A stretch of 42,216 nt of DNA from Alphaproteobacteria bacterium (GTDB lineage: Bacteria > Pseudomonadota > Alphaproteobacteria > RS24). The notes below the pieces were generated by a model. The model saw only the letters and a program-made list of their open reading frames with translations, had not been told where the DNA came from and did not search any database. Both the position numbers and the translations under genes were made by a program. Shown piece by piece: positions 9,223-19,249 of the stretch; the stretch's first letter is position 1; each line of letters opens with the position of its first letter. The stretch spans positions 1 to 42,216 of the forward strand of contig JAKMDW010000007.1 in the NCBI GenBank assembly GCA_022426245.1. Direction: 5' to 3'.

Positions 9223-10371
9223 ATGCGCCGCGAGATTGAAAACGCCCAAACATTAGTCGTCAAAATCGGCTCATCCTTGCTGCTCGAAAACAACGCGCTC
9301 AACCATAAATGGCTTGCCGCGATGGCCGATGATTTGGCCGCTTATCACGCTGCCGGTAAAAAGCTCATCATCGTCACCTCGGGTGCTGTATCACTGGGCT
9401 GTGCCGCGCTTGGTTTCGTACGCGCCGGTCTGTCCCGCGACCAAATGAGCCTTGAGCAAAGCCAAGCCGCGGCCGCTGCCGGTCAAATTGAACTGGCGCA
9501 GGGCTGGCGGTCTGTGCTGGCCGAACGCGGATTGGCCGCCGCGCAAATTTTATTAACGGCGGAGGACACTGAACAACGCCGGCGCTATTTAAATGCCCGC
9601 CAAACCCTGACTACTTTAATGGCGCATGGCGCGGTGCCGGTCATCAATGAAAATGATACGGTCGCCACGCAAGAATTGCGCTATGGCGATAATGACCGTT
9701 TGGCGGCGCGTGTCGCGGCCATGGTTTCGGCTGATTGCCTTCTGCTATTATCAGATATTGACGGGCTATATGATGCCGACCCGACGCGAAATAAAGCGGC
9801 AAATTTTATCGATAGCGTGACCCATATTGACGCGCATATTGAGGCCATGGCCGGCGGTACGGGCTCCAGTCACGGTTCGGGCGGCATGGTGACGAAATTG
9901 CAGGCAGCTGAAATCGCACAAGGTGCGGGTTGCCATATGGTGCTGGCCAGTGGGCGCGAAAATGCGCCGCTCAGCGCTTTGGCCAATGGCGCGCGTTCCA
10001 CTGTTTTCATGGCGCATCATAACCCGCATAGCGCCCGGGCCGCGTGGATTGCCGGTGGCTTGCAGCCCGGCGGCTCTTTGCATCTGGATGATGGGGCCGT
10101 TACTGCCTTGCACGCCGGTAACTCACTATTGCCGGTCGGGCTGACCGGCTTGGACGGGCATTTTGAGCGCGGCGATTGCGTGGCCCTGCTGGCACCTGAC
10201 GGGCAAGAAATAGGCCGCGGCCTATCTGCCTATGCAAGCGAAGAGGCAAAGCGTATGGTTGGATTGTCGAGCGAGGCTGTGCAAGACACGCTGGGCTATC
10301 GCGGGCGCGATGAGATGGTGCACCGCGATGATATGGTGTTGCACGCCGCGCAAAACAAAAAGGGACTTTAG
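9223..10371 (+). CDS. proB: Glutamate 5-kinase
   Basis: A 382-residue cytoplasmic enzyme that phosphorylates glutamate, the first step of proline synthesis. The amino-acid kinase domain (about 1-260) has KIGSS near residue 14, the VTSGAVSLG segment and VINENDTVAT. A C-terminal PUA domain (about 280-365) is present, as in most bacterial ProB proteins. The ATG at 9223 is preceded by AGGAG within the obg 3' end; the longer open frame upstream overlaps obg and is not used. ProA, which takes the unstable product, follows after an unusual repeat. Confidence 0.97.
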   Translation: MRREIENAQTLVVKIGSSLLLENNALNHKWLAAMADDLAAYHAAGKKLIIVTSGAVSLGCAALGFVRAGLSRDQMSLEQSQAAAAAGQIELAQGWRSVLAERGLAAAQILLTAEDTEQRRRYLNARQTLTTLMAHGAVPVINENDTVATQELRYGDNDRLAARVAAMVSADCLLLLSDIDGLYDADPTRNKAANFIDSVTHIDAHIEAMAGGTGSSHGSGGMVTKLQAAEIAQGAGCHMVLASGRENAPLSALANGARSTVFMAHHNPHSARAAWIAGGLQPGGSLHLDDGAVTALHAGNSLLPVGLTGLDGHFERGDCVALLAPDGQEIGRGLSAYASEEAKRMVGLSSEAVQDTLGYRGRDEMVHRDDMVLHAAQNKKGL

Positions 10372-10372
10372 G

Positions 10373-10424
10373 GTGAGTGAAGCGAGATGAGTGAAGCGAG
10401 ATGAGTGAAGCGAGATGAGTGAGG
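10373..10424 (+). repeat. 14-bp tandem repeat forming a chain of five-codon mini-ORFs into proA
   Basis: The unit RTGAGTGAAGCGAG occurs three times (10373, 10387, 10401), followed by a partial fourth copy that is the proA start (10415). Each full unit reads start-Ser-Glu-Ala-Arg-stop, and each TGA overlaps the next ATG as ATGA. The first unit starts with GTG one base after the proB stop; the others start with ATG. There is no clear Shine-Dalgarno sequence before proA. The unit is a copy of proA's own first codons. Confidence 0.85.
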
Positions 10425-11701
10425 CGCAAAAAATTGATGAGGGTTTGGCCGCCATGATGGCAGAGCTGGGCGTGAAGGCGCGCTGCGCCGGACGCCAATT
10501 GGCCACCGCACCGACAGCCGCAAAAAACACGGCTTTGCAAAATGCCGCCAATGAATTGCGCGCTGATGCGGCCAATATTATTGCCGCCAATCAAGAAGAC
10601 ATGAAACTGGCCGAGGCCCAAAATGTCGGCACGGCGCGGCTCGACCGCATCATGCTCGATGAAGCACGCCTCGACGGCATCGCCCAAGCGCTGGAAGCCA
10701 TTATCAAGCTTGATGATCCGGTCGGTCAATCAATGGCGCAATGGCAGGTCGATAGCGGCCTTGATATTACCCGTGTGCGCGTGCCATTGGGGGTGATTGG
10801 GGTGATTTATGAAAGCCGCCCCAATGTCACGGCCGATGCCGCCGCTTTGTGCCTTAAATCGGGCAATGCGGTTATTTTGCGCGGCTCCTCGGAGATTCAA
10901 AATTCGGCGCGGCTTATTCATGGCTGCTTTGCCCGCGCGCTCAGGGCTGCCGGTCTCGATGAAAATTGCGTGCAAATTGTTGACACGCCCGATCGCGCCG
11001 CCGTCGGCATGATGCTGGCCGGTCTTGACGGCAATATTGATATTATCGTGCCACGGGGCGGCAAGGGTTTGGTTGCACGGGTGCAAGACGAGGCGCGTGT
11101 GCCGGTCTTCGCCCATCTTGACGGCGTGTGCCATGTTTATGTTGACGCCGCCGCCGATTTGGATATGGCGCGCGCGGTATTGCTGAACGCCAAAATGCGC
11201 CGCACCGGTATTTGCGGTGCCGCCGAAACCCTGCTGGTAGATGAAGCCTGCGCCGACACGCATTTGGCACCCCTCATCAGCGCCCTGCTGGACGCAGATT
11301 GCGCCGTGCGCGGCGATGCAGCCGCTCAGAAAGCCGATGCGCGGGTGAGCGCCGCCACTGAAGATGATTGGTATGAGGAATATCTCGATGCGGTGATTGC
11401 GGTGAAAACCGTCTCCGGCTTGGATGACGCGGTTGAGCATATTACCCAATATGGCTCGGGCCATACGGAAGCCATTGTGACCGCCAATGCCCAAGCAGCG
11501 GAGGATTTCTTGAACCGCGTGGACAGCGCCATTGTGATGCACAATGCCTCGACCCAATTCGCCGATGGCGGCGAGTTTGGTATGGGCGCAGAAATTGGCA
11601 TAGCAACGGGACGCTTTCATGCACGCGGCCCGGTGGGGCTAGAGCAGTTGACCAGTTTTAAATATGCCGTGCGCGGCAGTGGCCAGACGCGCCCCAAATA
11701 G
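10415..11701 (+). CDS. proA: Gamma-glutamyl phosphate reductase
   Basis: A 428-residue enzyme of the aldehyde dehydrogenase superfamily. It reduces glutamyl 5-phosphate with NADPH to the semialdehyde in proline synthesis. The catalytic cysteine is C267 in [10 protein letters not shown]. The family segments [25 protein letters not shown] and [10 protein letters not shown] are all present, and the length is normal. Translation start is set by the homologous N terminus; upstream are three duplicated start regions in other frames and no good ribosome-binding site. nadD begins three bases after its stop. Confidence 0.97.
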   Translation: MSEAQKIDEGLAAMMAELGVKARCAGRQLATAPTAAKNTALQNAANELRADAANIIAANQEDMKLAEAQNVGTARLDRIMLDEARLDGIAQALEAIIKLDDPVGQSMAQWQVDSGLDITRVRVPLGVIGVIYESRPNVTADAAALCLKSGNAVILRGSSEIQNSARLIHGCFARALRAAGLDENCVQIVDTPDRAAVGMMLAGLDGNIDIIVPRGGKGLVARVQDEARVPVFAHLDGVCHVYVDAAADLDMARAVLLNAKMRRTGICGAAETLLVDEACADTHLAPLISALLDADCAVRGDAAAQKADARVSAATEDDWYEEYLDAVIAVKTVSGLDDAVEHITQYGSGHTEAIVTANAQAAEDFLNRVDSAIVMHNASTQFADGGEFGMGAEIGIATGRFHARGPVGLEQLTSFKYAVRGSGQTRPK

Positions 11702-11704
11702 CTG

Positions 11705-12358
11705 ATGCGCAGCTCCGCCCCGCCCAAATTTTTTCCCGGTGCAAAAGTGGCCTTGTTTGGCGGCAGTTTTGACCCGCCGCATGACGGCCATGCTCTGGTC
11801 GCCAAAGCGGCTTTGCGCGCCCTCAGCGTCGATTATGTGTGGTGGCTGGTAAGCCCGCAAAATCCGCTTAAAAGCCATCAGCCCGGCCCCATCGCGACAC
11901 GCCTCGCCAATGTGCGGCACATGACCGGCGATTTACCAGAGGCGCGCCGGTTTATCGTCACTGACGAAGAGCGACGGCTGGGCACACAATTTGCCATTGA
12001 TACGGTGCGGGCGCTGAAGGCCGCTTACCCACATGTCGATTTTATCTGGCTCATTGGGGCCGACAGTTTGGCGCAAATGCATCGCTGGAAAAATTGGCAG
12101 CATATGATGGCTGAAATTCCGATGGCGGTTTATCCGCGTCCCGGCTTTGCGCACAAAGCCGCTTTATCGCCGGCGGCGCGGGCTTTCGAATGGGCCCGTT
12201 TGCCTGGTGCGGCGGCGGCGCAATTACCGCTTTATCAGGCTCCGGCTTGGGTGGTATTGGACGGCGCGCGCTCATCGCTCGCCTCCTCCGGCTTGCGCAA
12301 AGCCGCAAAAACGGCTGCCAAAAGAAACCCGGGAAAAGACACGAAAAAGGGCGATTGA
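11705..12358 (+). CDS. nadD: Nicotinate-nucleotide adenylyltransferase
   Basis: A 217-residue nucleotidyltransferase that converts nicotinate mononucleotide to deamido-NAD in NAD synthesis. The phosphate-binding motif GGSFDPPHDGH is at residues 19-29, and a version of the ISSTxIR motif appears as SSLASSGLR near residues 197-205. WLIGADSLAQMHRWKNW is typical of NadD. The C terminus is basic. It is packed against proA, and proB-proA-nadD-rsfS is a common alphaproteobacterial order. Confidence 0.95.
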   Translation: MRSSAPPKFFPGAKVALFGGSFDPPHDGHALVAKAALRALSVDYVWWLVSPQNPLKSHQPGPIATRLANVRHMTGDLPEARRFIVTDEERRLGTQFAIDTVRALKAAYPHVDFIWLIGADSLAQMHRWKNWQHMMAEIPMAVYPRPGFAHKAALSPAARAFEWARLPGAAAAQLPLYQAPAWVVLDGARSSLASSGLRKAAKTAAKRNPGKDTKKGD

Positions 12359-12384
12359 ATTGCCGCGCCAATATGGGCTAATCT
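12355..12384 (+). promoter_or_regulatory. Candidate promoter of the rsfS-rlmH-envC-ctpA segment
   Basis: TTGAAT (overlapping the nadD stop) and TAATCT are 18 bases apart. A perfect hairpin, GTGGCAA-CTGA-TTGCCAC at 12391-12408, starts at about the expected +1 and would be at the 5' end of the mRNA. Confidence 0.35.
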
Positions 12385-12506
12385 ATTCATGTGGCAACTG
12401 ATTGCCACGCCAATCGTGTCAAGCAAAGTGAGGAAACGCTCTGACTGACAAGCAGCCACAGGCAAAAACGAAACGCCCCGACATCGAAGATGGCGCGCTT
12501 CACCAA

Positions 12507-12863
12507 ATGGTTCTGACCAGCCTTGATGATGATCTGGCGCAGAATATCGTTACCATAAATTTGAATGGAAAATCGGCTTTGGCCGACCATATGGTCGTTG
12601 CCACGGGCCGTTCAAAGCGCCATGTCAGCGCGCTGGCCGACCATCTTTTGCGCAAGCTGAAAGAAAGCGGCGAGAAAAACATCCGCACAGAAGGCCAAAA
12701 CACCGGTGATTGGGTGCTGGTCGATGCCGGTGATGTTGTCGTGCATATCTTCCGCGAAGAAGTGCGCGAGTTTTACGGTATTGAAAAAATGTGGGCCACA
12801 GAAGCCGAAACCAAAGCTTATAATCCCGACGCCGAAAAACATTCGGCCGGTCTGACTGCGTAG
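12507..12863 (+). CDS. rsfS: Ribosome silencing factor RsfS
   Basis: A small protein that binds L14 on the 50S subunit and blocks subunit joining in starved cells. The conserved core is visible: LDDDLAQNIVTINLNGKSALADHMVVATGRSKRH, then GDWVLVDAGDVVVHIF and EFYGIEKMW. The coordinates use the first ATG, giving 118 residues, but that ATG has no ribosome-binding site. The frame stays open to 12432, and a CTG at 12441 lies six bases after AGGA. A CTG start would add 22 residues and give a 140-residue protein. rlmH follows after five bases. Confidence 0.93.
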   Translation: MVLTSLDDDLAQNIVTINLNGKSALADHMVVATGRSKRHVSALADHLLRKLKESGEKNIRTEGQNTGDWVLVDAGDVVVHIFREEVREFYGIEKMWATEAETKAYNPDAEKHSAGLTA

Positions 12864-12868
12864 AACCG

Positions 12869-13327
12869 ATGCGCCTAAGCCTATTGGCTGTCGGCCAAAT
12901 GCGGGGCGCAGCGGAAGCCCCTTTGTTCGATGATTACGCATCGCGTATTGCCAAAAGCGGACGCGCCATCGGCCTTGACGGGCTGCAGCTCACTGAAATC
13001 AAAGACCATCATGACGCGACCGCCAAACTGCATGCGGCGCTCGACGCGCATAAAGGGTTTTGCGTCTTCCTCGACGAAGGCGGTGAGGATTGGACAAGCC
13101 GCCAAATGGCCGAAAAAATCAGCCATTGGCGCGACACAAATCGCGGCGATGCGTTATTTGTCATCGGCCCGGCCGATGGATTTCCAAGCGCTTTGAAAGC
13201 GCGCGCCGATATGACCCTTTGCATGGGCAAAATGACCTGGCCGCATATGCTGGCCCGGGTGATGCTGGCCGAACAATTATGGCGCGCCATTTCCATTTTG
13301 ACCGCACATCCGTATCATCGGGACTGA
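12869..13327 (+). CDS. rlmH: 23S rRNA (pseudouridine1915-N3)-methyltransferase RlmH
   Basis: A 152-residue SPOUT-class methyltransferase that modifies helix 69 of 23S rRNA in assembled ribosomes using S-adenosylmethionine. The C-terminal trefoil-knot features are present: FLDEGGEDWTSRQ, FVIGPADGF (glycine-rich cofactor loop) and the terminal HPYHRD. Size is standard. The rsfS-rlmH pairing is widely conserved. The next gene starts two bases beyond the stop. Confidence 0.95.
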   Translation: MRLSLLAVGQMRGAAEAPLFDDYASRIAKSGRAIGLDGLQLTEIKDHHDATAKLHAALDAHKGFCVFLDEGGEDWTSRQMAEKISHWRDTNRGDALFVIGPADGFPSALKARADMTLCMGKMTWPHMLARVMLAEQLWRAISILTAHPYHRD

Positions 13328-13328
13328 T

Positions 13329-14522
13329 ATGAAACGCGCCCTCACCCTTTTGATACTCCTCCTCAGCGCCCCCGCTTTGGCGCAACAAAATGCGCCACGG
13401 AGCGGCGATTTAAAAAAACTCGACGCGCTAAATGAAGAAATTGAGGACCGTAAAGACCGCCAAGCCACGTTGAAAGCCACGGCGGCGCGGCTGAAAGACC
13501 AGCAGAAAGCCTTGCAACGCCGCACCATTGCATTGGCGCGCGACCTACAAAATATCGATGCCGAGCGCGACCGCTTGGAAGATCGTCTGGCCGAATTGGC
13601 GGTGACGGAAAATCAATTTGATGAAGCCTTGCAAAATGACCGCGCCGCCTTGGCGCGCTTGCTGGCCGGTTTGCAAGCCATGCAAAAACAACCTGCCCCG
13701 GCTTTTGCCGTGCATGCCGAGGACGCCTTGTCGGCCGTGCAAGGGGCGGTTGTGATGGCGGCTGTTGTGCCCGGCATGCAGGAACGGGCCGATGAATTGC
13801 GCGACCGCTTGACCGAATTGGCCGCTTTGCGCGCGCGTATGGACCGCCAGTCAGAGGCGCTGATTACCGCCGAGCAAGATGCCGCCACAGCGCGTGCAGA
13901 TTTGAACAAGGCCTTGAGCGATAAAGCCGCGGCTGAGAAGAAGACCCGCCATGCCGCGGCGCGTGAGGCCGAAGCCATAGCACGACTGGTGGCTGAGGCG
14001 CGCGATTTGCGCGATTTGACCCGCCGCCTTGAAACCCGCACGGCGGGCGAGTTCAAAGGCGGTGCTTTTGGCGATGCGCGCGGGCTTTTGCCGCTGCCGG
14101 TGACCGGTCAAGTGGTGGCCGGTTTCGGACAACGCAATGAAAACGGTGTGCGCCAGCAAGGCCTGTCAATTTCAGGCCGCCCAGGCGCGCAAATTAACGC
14201 CCCCTATGACGGGCTGGTTTTATATAGCGGGCCGTTTCGTCAATATGGCGAGATTGTCATCATCTCATTGGCCGATGGGTTTCAAATGATATTGGCCGGA
14301 CTGGCCGATAGCGGGGTTTATGTTGGCCAAGAAATTCTTGCCGGTGAACCGATGGGTGTTCTTCCAGGCACACAATCACACGAAAATCACCATTTGGGGT
14401 CTTCGACTTCCGGTCGCAGTCAGCTATATATGGAATTGAGATTTGACGGTCGGCCCATTGACCCGTCGCCCTGGTTGAAAACCGGGCTTGAAAACGGGTT
14501 TAACGGGCAGGCGAAAGGATAA
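13329..14522 (+). CDS. EnvC-like murein hydrolase activator with degenerate LytM domain
   Basis: A 397-residue periplasmic protein with a clear signal peptide (about residues 1-18, cleavage after APALA). Long alanine/arginine/glutamate-rich coiled coils at about 25-110 and 150-235 precede a C-terminal M23/LytM domain (about 255-390). In that domain the expected zinc ligands are missing: the HxxxD site reads QGLSISG and the HxH site reads LAGL. That matches EnvC-type proteins, which activate cell-wall amidases during division rather than cut peptidoglycan. ctpA starts four bases after the stop, the usual alphaproteobacterial order. Confidence 0.9.
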   Translation: MKRALTLLILLLSAPALAQQNAPRSGDLKKLDALNEEIEDRKDRQATLKATAARLKDQQKALQRRTIALARDLQNIDAERDRLEDRLAELAVTENQFDEALQNDRAALARLLAGLQAMQKQPAPAFAVHAEDALSAVQGAVVMAAVVPGMQERADELRDRLTELAALRARMDRQSEALITAEQDAATARADLNKALSDKAAAEKKTRHAAAREAEAIARLVAEARDLRDLTRRLETRTAGEFKGGAFGDARGLLPLPVTGQVVAGFGQRNENGVRQQGLSISGRPGAQINAPYDGLVLYSGPFRQYGEIVIISLADGFQMILAGLADSGVYVGQEILAGEPMGVLPGTQSHENHHLGSSTSGRSQLYMELRFDGRPIDPSPWLKTGLENGFNGQAKG

Positions 14523-14526
14523 GAAT

Positions 14527-15897
14527 ATGCTGATTTCAACAGGCATGACGCGCCGCGCGCGCCATTTCATCCGGGTGCTGGTTTTATCGGTGCCCCTCAT
14601 CATCGCGGGCAGTCCTGCGTCGAGCGAAAAACGTCTCGACGAACAAGAGCTTTATAATCAACTGACCCTATTTGGCGACGTGTTGGAACAAGTGCGCCGT
14701 AATTATGTTGATGCACCCTCCGACAAAGAGCTTATCGAGGCCGCGCTATCGGGCATGATGGCATCGCTGGACCCGCATTCGGCCTATTTGCCACCCAAAA
14801 ACTTTGAGGATATGCAGGTTGAAACCAAAGGCGAATTTGGCGGGCTAGGCATTGAGGTCACGATGGAAAACGGCTTGGTGAAAGTCATTGCGCCGATTGA
14901 TGATACCCCCGCCAGCCGCGCAGATATGCGTCCGAATGACCTGATTTCCGAGCTTGATGGCAAGCCGGTTCTCGGTCTTACCCTATCGGAAGCGGTTGAA
15001 CTAATGCGCGGCGAAAAAGGCAAGCCCATCACCTTAACGGTTTTGCGCGAGGGCGAAAAAGAGCCGCTGGAAATTGTCATTATCCGCGACACAATCCGCA
15101 TTCGAGCCGTGCGCACGCGCGTTGAAGGACCGGATAAAAACATCGCCTATATTCGTCTGACGACTTTTAACTCGCAGACCACGAAGAATTTGAAAAAAGC
15201 CTTTAACAGCCTGCCCGCCGAAATTGGCAGCAAAAGCCTCGCCGGATATATTATTGACCTGCGCAATAATCCGGGCGGCTTGCTGCGCGAAGCCATTTCA
15301 GTGTCCGACACCATGCTGGACCGCGGCGAAATTGTCTCGACACGCGGGCGCAATGGCGATGACAGCTCGCGTTTTTCAGCGCGACGCGGCGACATGGCTC
15401 GCGGTTTGCCGATTGTTGTGATGATCAATGGCGGTTCGGCCTCGGCCTCTGAAATTGTCGCCGGTGCGCTGCAAGACCACCACCGCGCCGTCATTATGGG
15501 CACACAAAGTTTTGGCAAAGGCTCGGTGCAATCGATTATGCCGCTGGGCAATGATGGTGCGCTTCGCATGACCACAGCGCGCTATTTCACCCCGTCGGGC
15601 CGCTCCATTCAGGCCAAGGGCATCACCCCAGATATTATCGCCGAGCAAGAATTGCCCGAAGAATTGCAAGGCCGCGAAGGTCGCCGTGAGGCTGATTTGC
15701 GCGGCGCATTGGACGGCAAAGATATTGACGGCTCGTCCAATGGCGGTGCACCCGATGAAGGCAAAGAGCAAAAGCGCAAAAACCCGATAGCTTTCATTCC
15801 GCCCAAGCCGGAAGACGATAAGCAATTGCAAGATGCTATTGAGCTGCTTATCGGCTTGCGCGAAACCGCCAGCGGCAACACCCCACCCAATTCGTAA
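14527..15897 (+). CDS. ctpA: Carboxyl-terminal processing protease (S41 family)
   Basis: A 456-residue exported serine protease that trims or degrades periplasmic and envelope proteins. A basic N terminus and hydrophobic stretch (about 9-32) form a signal sequence. A PDZ domain spans about 105-185. The S41 core carries S306 in GGSASASEI and K331 in FGKGS, the Ser/Lys dyad, and DLRNNPGG at about 244-251. The acidic/basic C-terminal tail is low in complexity. ATG 14527 follows AAAGGA; an in-frame upstream ATG overlaps envC and is less likely. Confidence 0.95.
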   Translation: MLISTGMTRRARHFIRVLVLSVPLIIAGSPASSEKRLDEQELYNQLTLFGDVLEQVRRNYVDAPSDKELIEAALSGMMASLDPHSAYLPPKNFEDMQVETKGEFGGLGIEVTMENGLVKVIAPIDDTPASRADMRPNDLISELDGKPVLGLTLSEAVELMRGEKGKPITLTVLREGEKEPLEIVIIRDTIRIRAVRTRVEGPDKNIAYIRLTTFNSQTTKNLKKAFNSLPAEIGSKSLAGYIIDLRNNPGGLLREAISVSDTMLDRGEIVSTRGRNGDDSSRFSARRGDMARGLPIVVMINGGSASASEIVAGALQDHHRAVIMGTQSFGKGSVQSIMPLGNDGALRMTTARYFTPSGRSIQAKGITPDIIAEQELPEELQGREGRREADLRGALDGKDIDGSSNGGAPDEGKEQKRKNPIAFIPPKPEDDKQLQDAIELLIGLRETASGNTPPNS

Positions 15898-15910
15898 AAA
15901 AGGCGCAACC

Positions 15911-16456
15911 ATGACTGCCTATAATGCCCCTGATTTTCCGCCCGACCATGTGGCGCACCGGCTAGGCTGGCGGCCTTGTGCCGGGATTGCGCTATTTAAT
16001 GATGAAGGCAAAGTTTTTTGTGGCAAAAGACGCCCCAATAATCTGCTCGCCAATGCGCCGCTCAATAGCCATTTATGGCAATTACCACAAGGTGGGATTG
16101 ACGCCGGTGAAGCCCCCGTTAATGCGGCGTTTCGGGAATTGGCTGAAGAAACTGGCATTCGCTCGGCCCGGCTGATTTATGAATTGCCCGATTGGTTGCG
16201 TTATGATTTGCCCGAGAGCCTTATCGGCACGGCCCTCAAAGGGCGCTTTCGTGGCCAAAAACAAAAATGGTTCGCCATGCAATTTACCGGCAGGGATGAT
16301 GAGATTGACCTCACCGCGCATCGTCAGATTGAATTTGACGACTGGGCTTGGCGCAGTCTGGACGATTGCGTGGCGGATGTGATTGCTTTCAAGAAACCAA
16401 TTTATCAAGAATTGGCGACGCGGTTTGCCCATTTGCAGCGCGCGCCTTTGATTTGA
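15911..16456 (+). CDS. rppH: RNA pyrophosphohydrolase (Nudix)
   Basis: A 181-residue Nudix hydrolase that removes pyrophosphate from mRNA 5' ends and so triggers decay. It is related to the proteins called IalA in Bartonella. The full Nudix box lies at residues 61-83, with REL and EETGI carrying the metal-binding glutamates. The segments RPCAGI, LWQLPQGG and FRGQKQKWFAM are typical of RppH. The start at 15911 is chosen from the family N terminus and the AAGG upstream, rather than a longer frame that overlaps ctpA. Confidence 0.94.
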   Translation: MTAYNAPDFPPDHVAHRLGWRPCAGIALFNDEGKVFCGKRRPNNLLANAPLNSHLWQLPQGGIDAGEAPVNAAFRELAEETGIRSARLIYELPDWLRYDLPESLIGTALKGRFRGQKQKWFAMQFTGRDDEIDLTAHRQIEFDDWAWRSLDDCVADVIAFKKPIYQELATRFAHLQRAPLI

Positions 16457-16462
16457 TCCATC

Positions 16463-17446
16463 ATGAACCCTACCGACACAGCTGACACCGCCCTCCCGCT
16501 TATCGATTTTGCCGCGTTTCAAACCGGCACAGGCGACGCGCGGGCGCGCATCGCCGCGGAAATCGGTGCGGCCTGCCGCAAGGATGGGTTTTTCGCCCTG
16601 GCCAATCACGGCATAGCGCAGGCCAATATCAATGCCGCTTTCGACATGGCGTCACTTTTTTTTGACCTGCCCGAAAGCGACAAAGCCGCCATTGCGATTG
16701 ACCGTTCAGCGTGCCATCGCGGCTGGTTCGGCCGCGGCACTGAGGTGCTGGATAAAATCGGTCAGCCGCAAGGCGATCGGAAAGAAGGCTTGAAGATAGG
16801 CCGCGACTTGCCGCCCGACCATCCCCGCGTCAAAGCCGGTGTGCCCTTGCATGGCCCCAATCAATGGCCCGCCGAGACCGACAACATTGAGGGTTTTCGC
16901 GCCATTATGCAGACGCTTTATGCCGATTGCGAGGCCCTGTCGCGTCGGTTGATGCAGGCCTTTGCCCTGTCACTGGCGCTGGAGGCGGATTATTTTGACC
17001 GCTGGCTGAGCGAACCTATGGCCACTTTGGGGCCATTGCGTTATCCGCCATTCACTGATGCGGATGACAAAGCCTTGCTGTCGGCCGGGCCGCATACGGA
17101 TTTTGGTTGTTTGACGCTGCTATTCCAACATGATGCGCCGGGCCTTGAAATTCAGACCGCCAATGGCGACTGGCACAATGTGCCGCTCATACGCGAGCAT
17201 GTGGTGGTTAATATTGGCGATATGATGCAACACTGGACCGGTGGGCGTTACGCCTCAACCGTGCATCGCGTGGTTAATCGCAGCGCGCAGACGCGCCATT
17301 CCATCGCCTATTTCTTTGACCCCGACCCTGATGCAGACCTATCGCCCTTGCCGGGCTGCGGCACGACACAGGCAGCGCCACTTACCGCGCTTGAGCATTT
17401 GCTGGGTAAAATCGGTGACAGTTTCGATTATATCGACACGCCATAA
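16463..17446 (+). CDS. 2-oxoglutarate/Fe(II)-dependent oxygenase, isopenicillin N synthase-like family
   Basis: A 327-residue non-heme iron oxygenase. The N-terminal DIOX_N-like region begins LPLIDFAAF, and the catalytic jelly roll carries the iron triad H211, D213 (HTDFG) and H268 (VHRV) plus the 2-oxoglutarate-binding R278/S280 pair (RHS). These proteins couple 2-oxoglutarate decarboxylation to oxidation of a substrate, which cannot be deduced here. It closely follows rppH and is the last gene before a bidirectional terminator, so it probably shares the upstream transcript. Confidence 0.9.
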   Translation: MNPTDTADTALPLIDFAAFQTGTGDARARIAAEIGAACRKDGFFALANHGIAQANINAAFDMASLFFDLPESDKAAIAIDRSACHRGWFGRGTEVLDKIGQPQGDRKEGLKIGRDLPPDHPRVKAGVPLHGPNQWPAETDNIEGFRAIMQTLYADCEALSRRLMQAFALSLALEADYFDRWLSEPMATLGPLRYPPFTDADDKALLSAGPHTDFGCLTLLFQHDAPGLEIQTANGDWHNVPLIREHVVVNIGDMMQHWTGGRYASTVHRVVNRSAQTRHSIAYFFDPDPDADLSPLPGCGTTQAAPLTALEHLLGKIGDSFDYIDTP

Positions 17447-17474
17447 AAAAACGCGCCGATGCGGCGCGTTTTAA
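17446..17474. terminator. Bidirectional intrinsic terminator between the 2OG oxygenase gene and atpC
   Basis: AACGCGCC and GGCGCGTT pair perfectly around the five-base loop GATGC, with A residues on the left and TTTTAATTTT on the right. Flanking A-T pairs lengthen the stem. It can stop transcripts from both convergent genes. Confidence 0.8.
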
Positions 17475-17493
17475 TTTTAGCGAAATGTGTCGG

Positions 17494-17751
17494 CTAGTCG
17501 CTGATGGTCTCAGCCAACACCGTCACGCCTTCCGGCGTTACATCGACAAAGCCGCCATCAAGCTCAAAGAGCTGACTTTTTCCATCATTTTCTACGCTCA
17601 GCGTCCCGGCACGCAACATTGCCATAAAGGGCGCGTGTTTGGGTAGGACACCGAAATCGCCTTCGGCACCCGGCACTTGCACCGCATCAACATCAGCGGA
17701 CAGCACCAGACGCTCGGGACTGACCAAATCAAATTTCAGCTTATCAGCCAT
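17494..17751 (-). CDS. atpC: F1 ATP synthase epsilon subunit, N-terminal domain only
   Basis: An 85-residue epsilon subunit, the rotor component joining gamma to the c-ring. It contains the beta-sandwich with SADVDAVQVPGAEGDFGVLPKHAPFMAML, the family signature, and ends just after it. Typical bacterial epsilon has about 130-140 residues, with a C-terminal two-helix domain that can inhibit ATPase. That domain is absent here, and only about 20 bases separate the stop from the terminator, so no frameshifted remnant fits. Its ribosome-binding site AAGGA lies mostly within a duplicated copy of the atpD 3' end. Confidence 0.93.
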   Translation of the reverse strand: MADKLKFDLVSPERLVLSADVDAVQVPGAEGDFGVLPKHAPFMAMLRAGTLSVENDGKSQLFELDGGFVDVTPEGVTVLAETISD

Positions 17752-17760
17752 GCTTTAAAT

Positions 17761-19243
<1,483 letters not shown>

Positions 19244-19249
19244 CTATCC

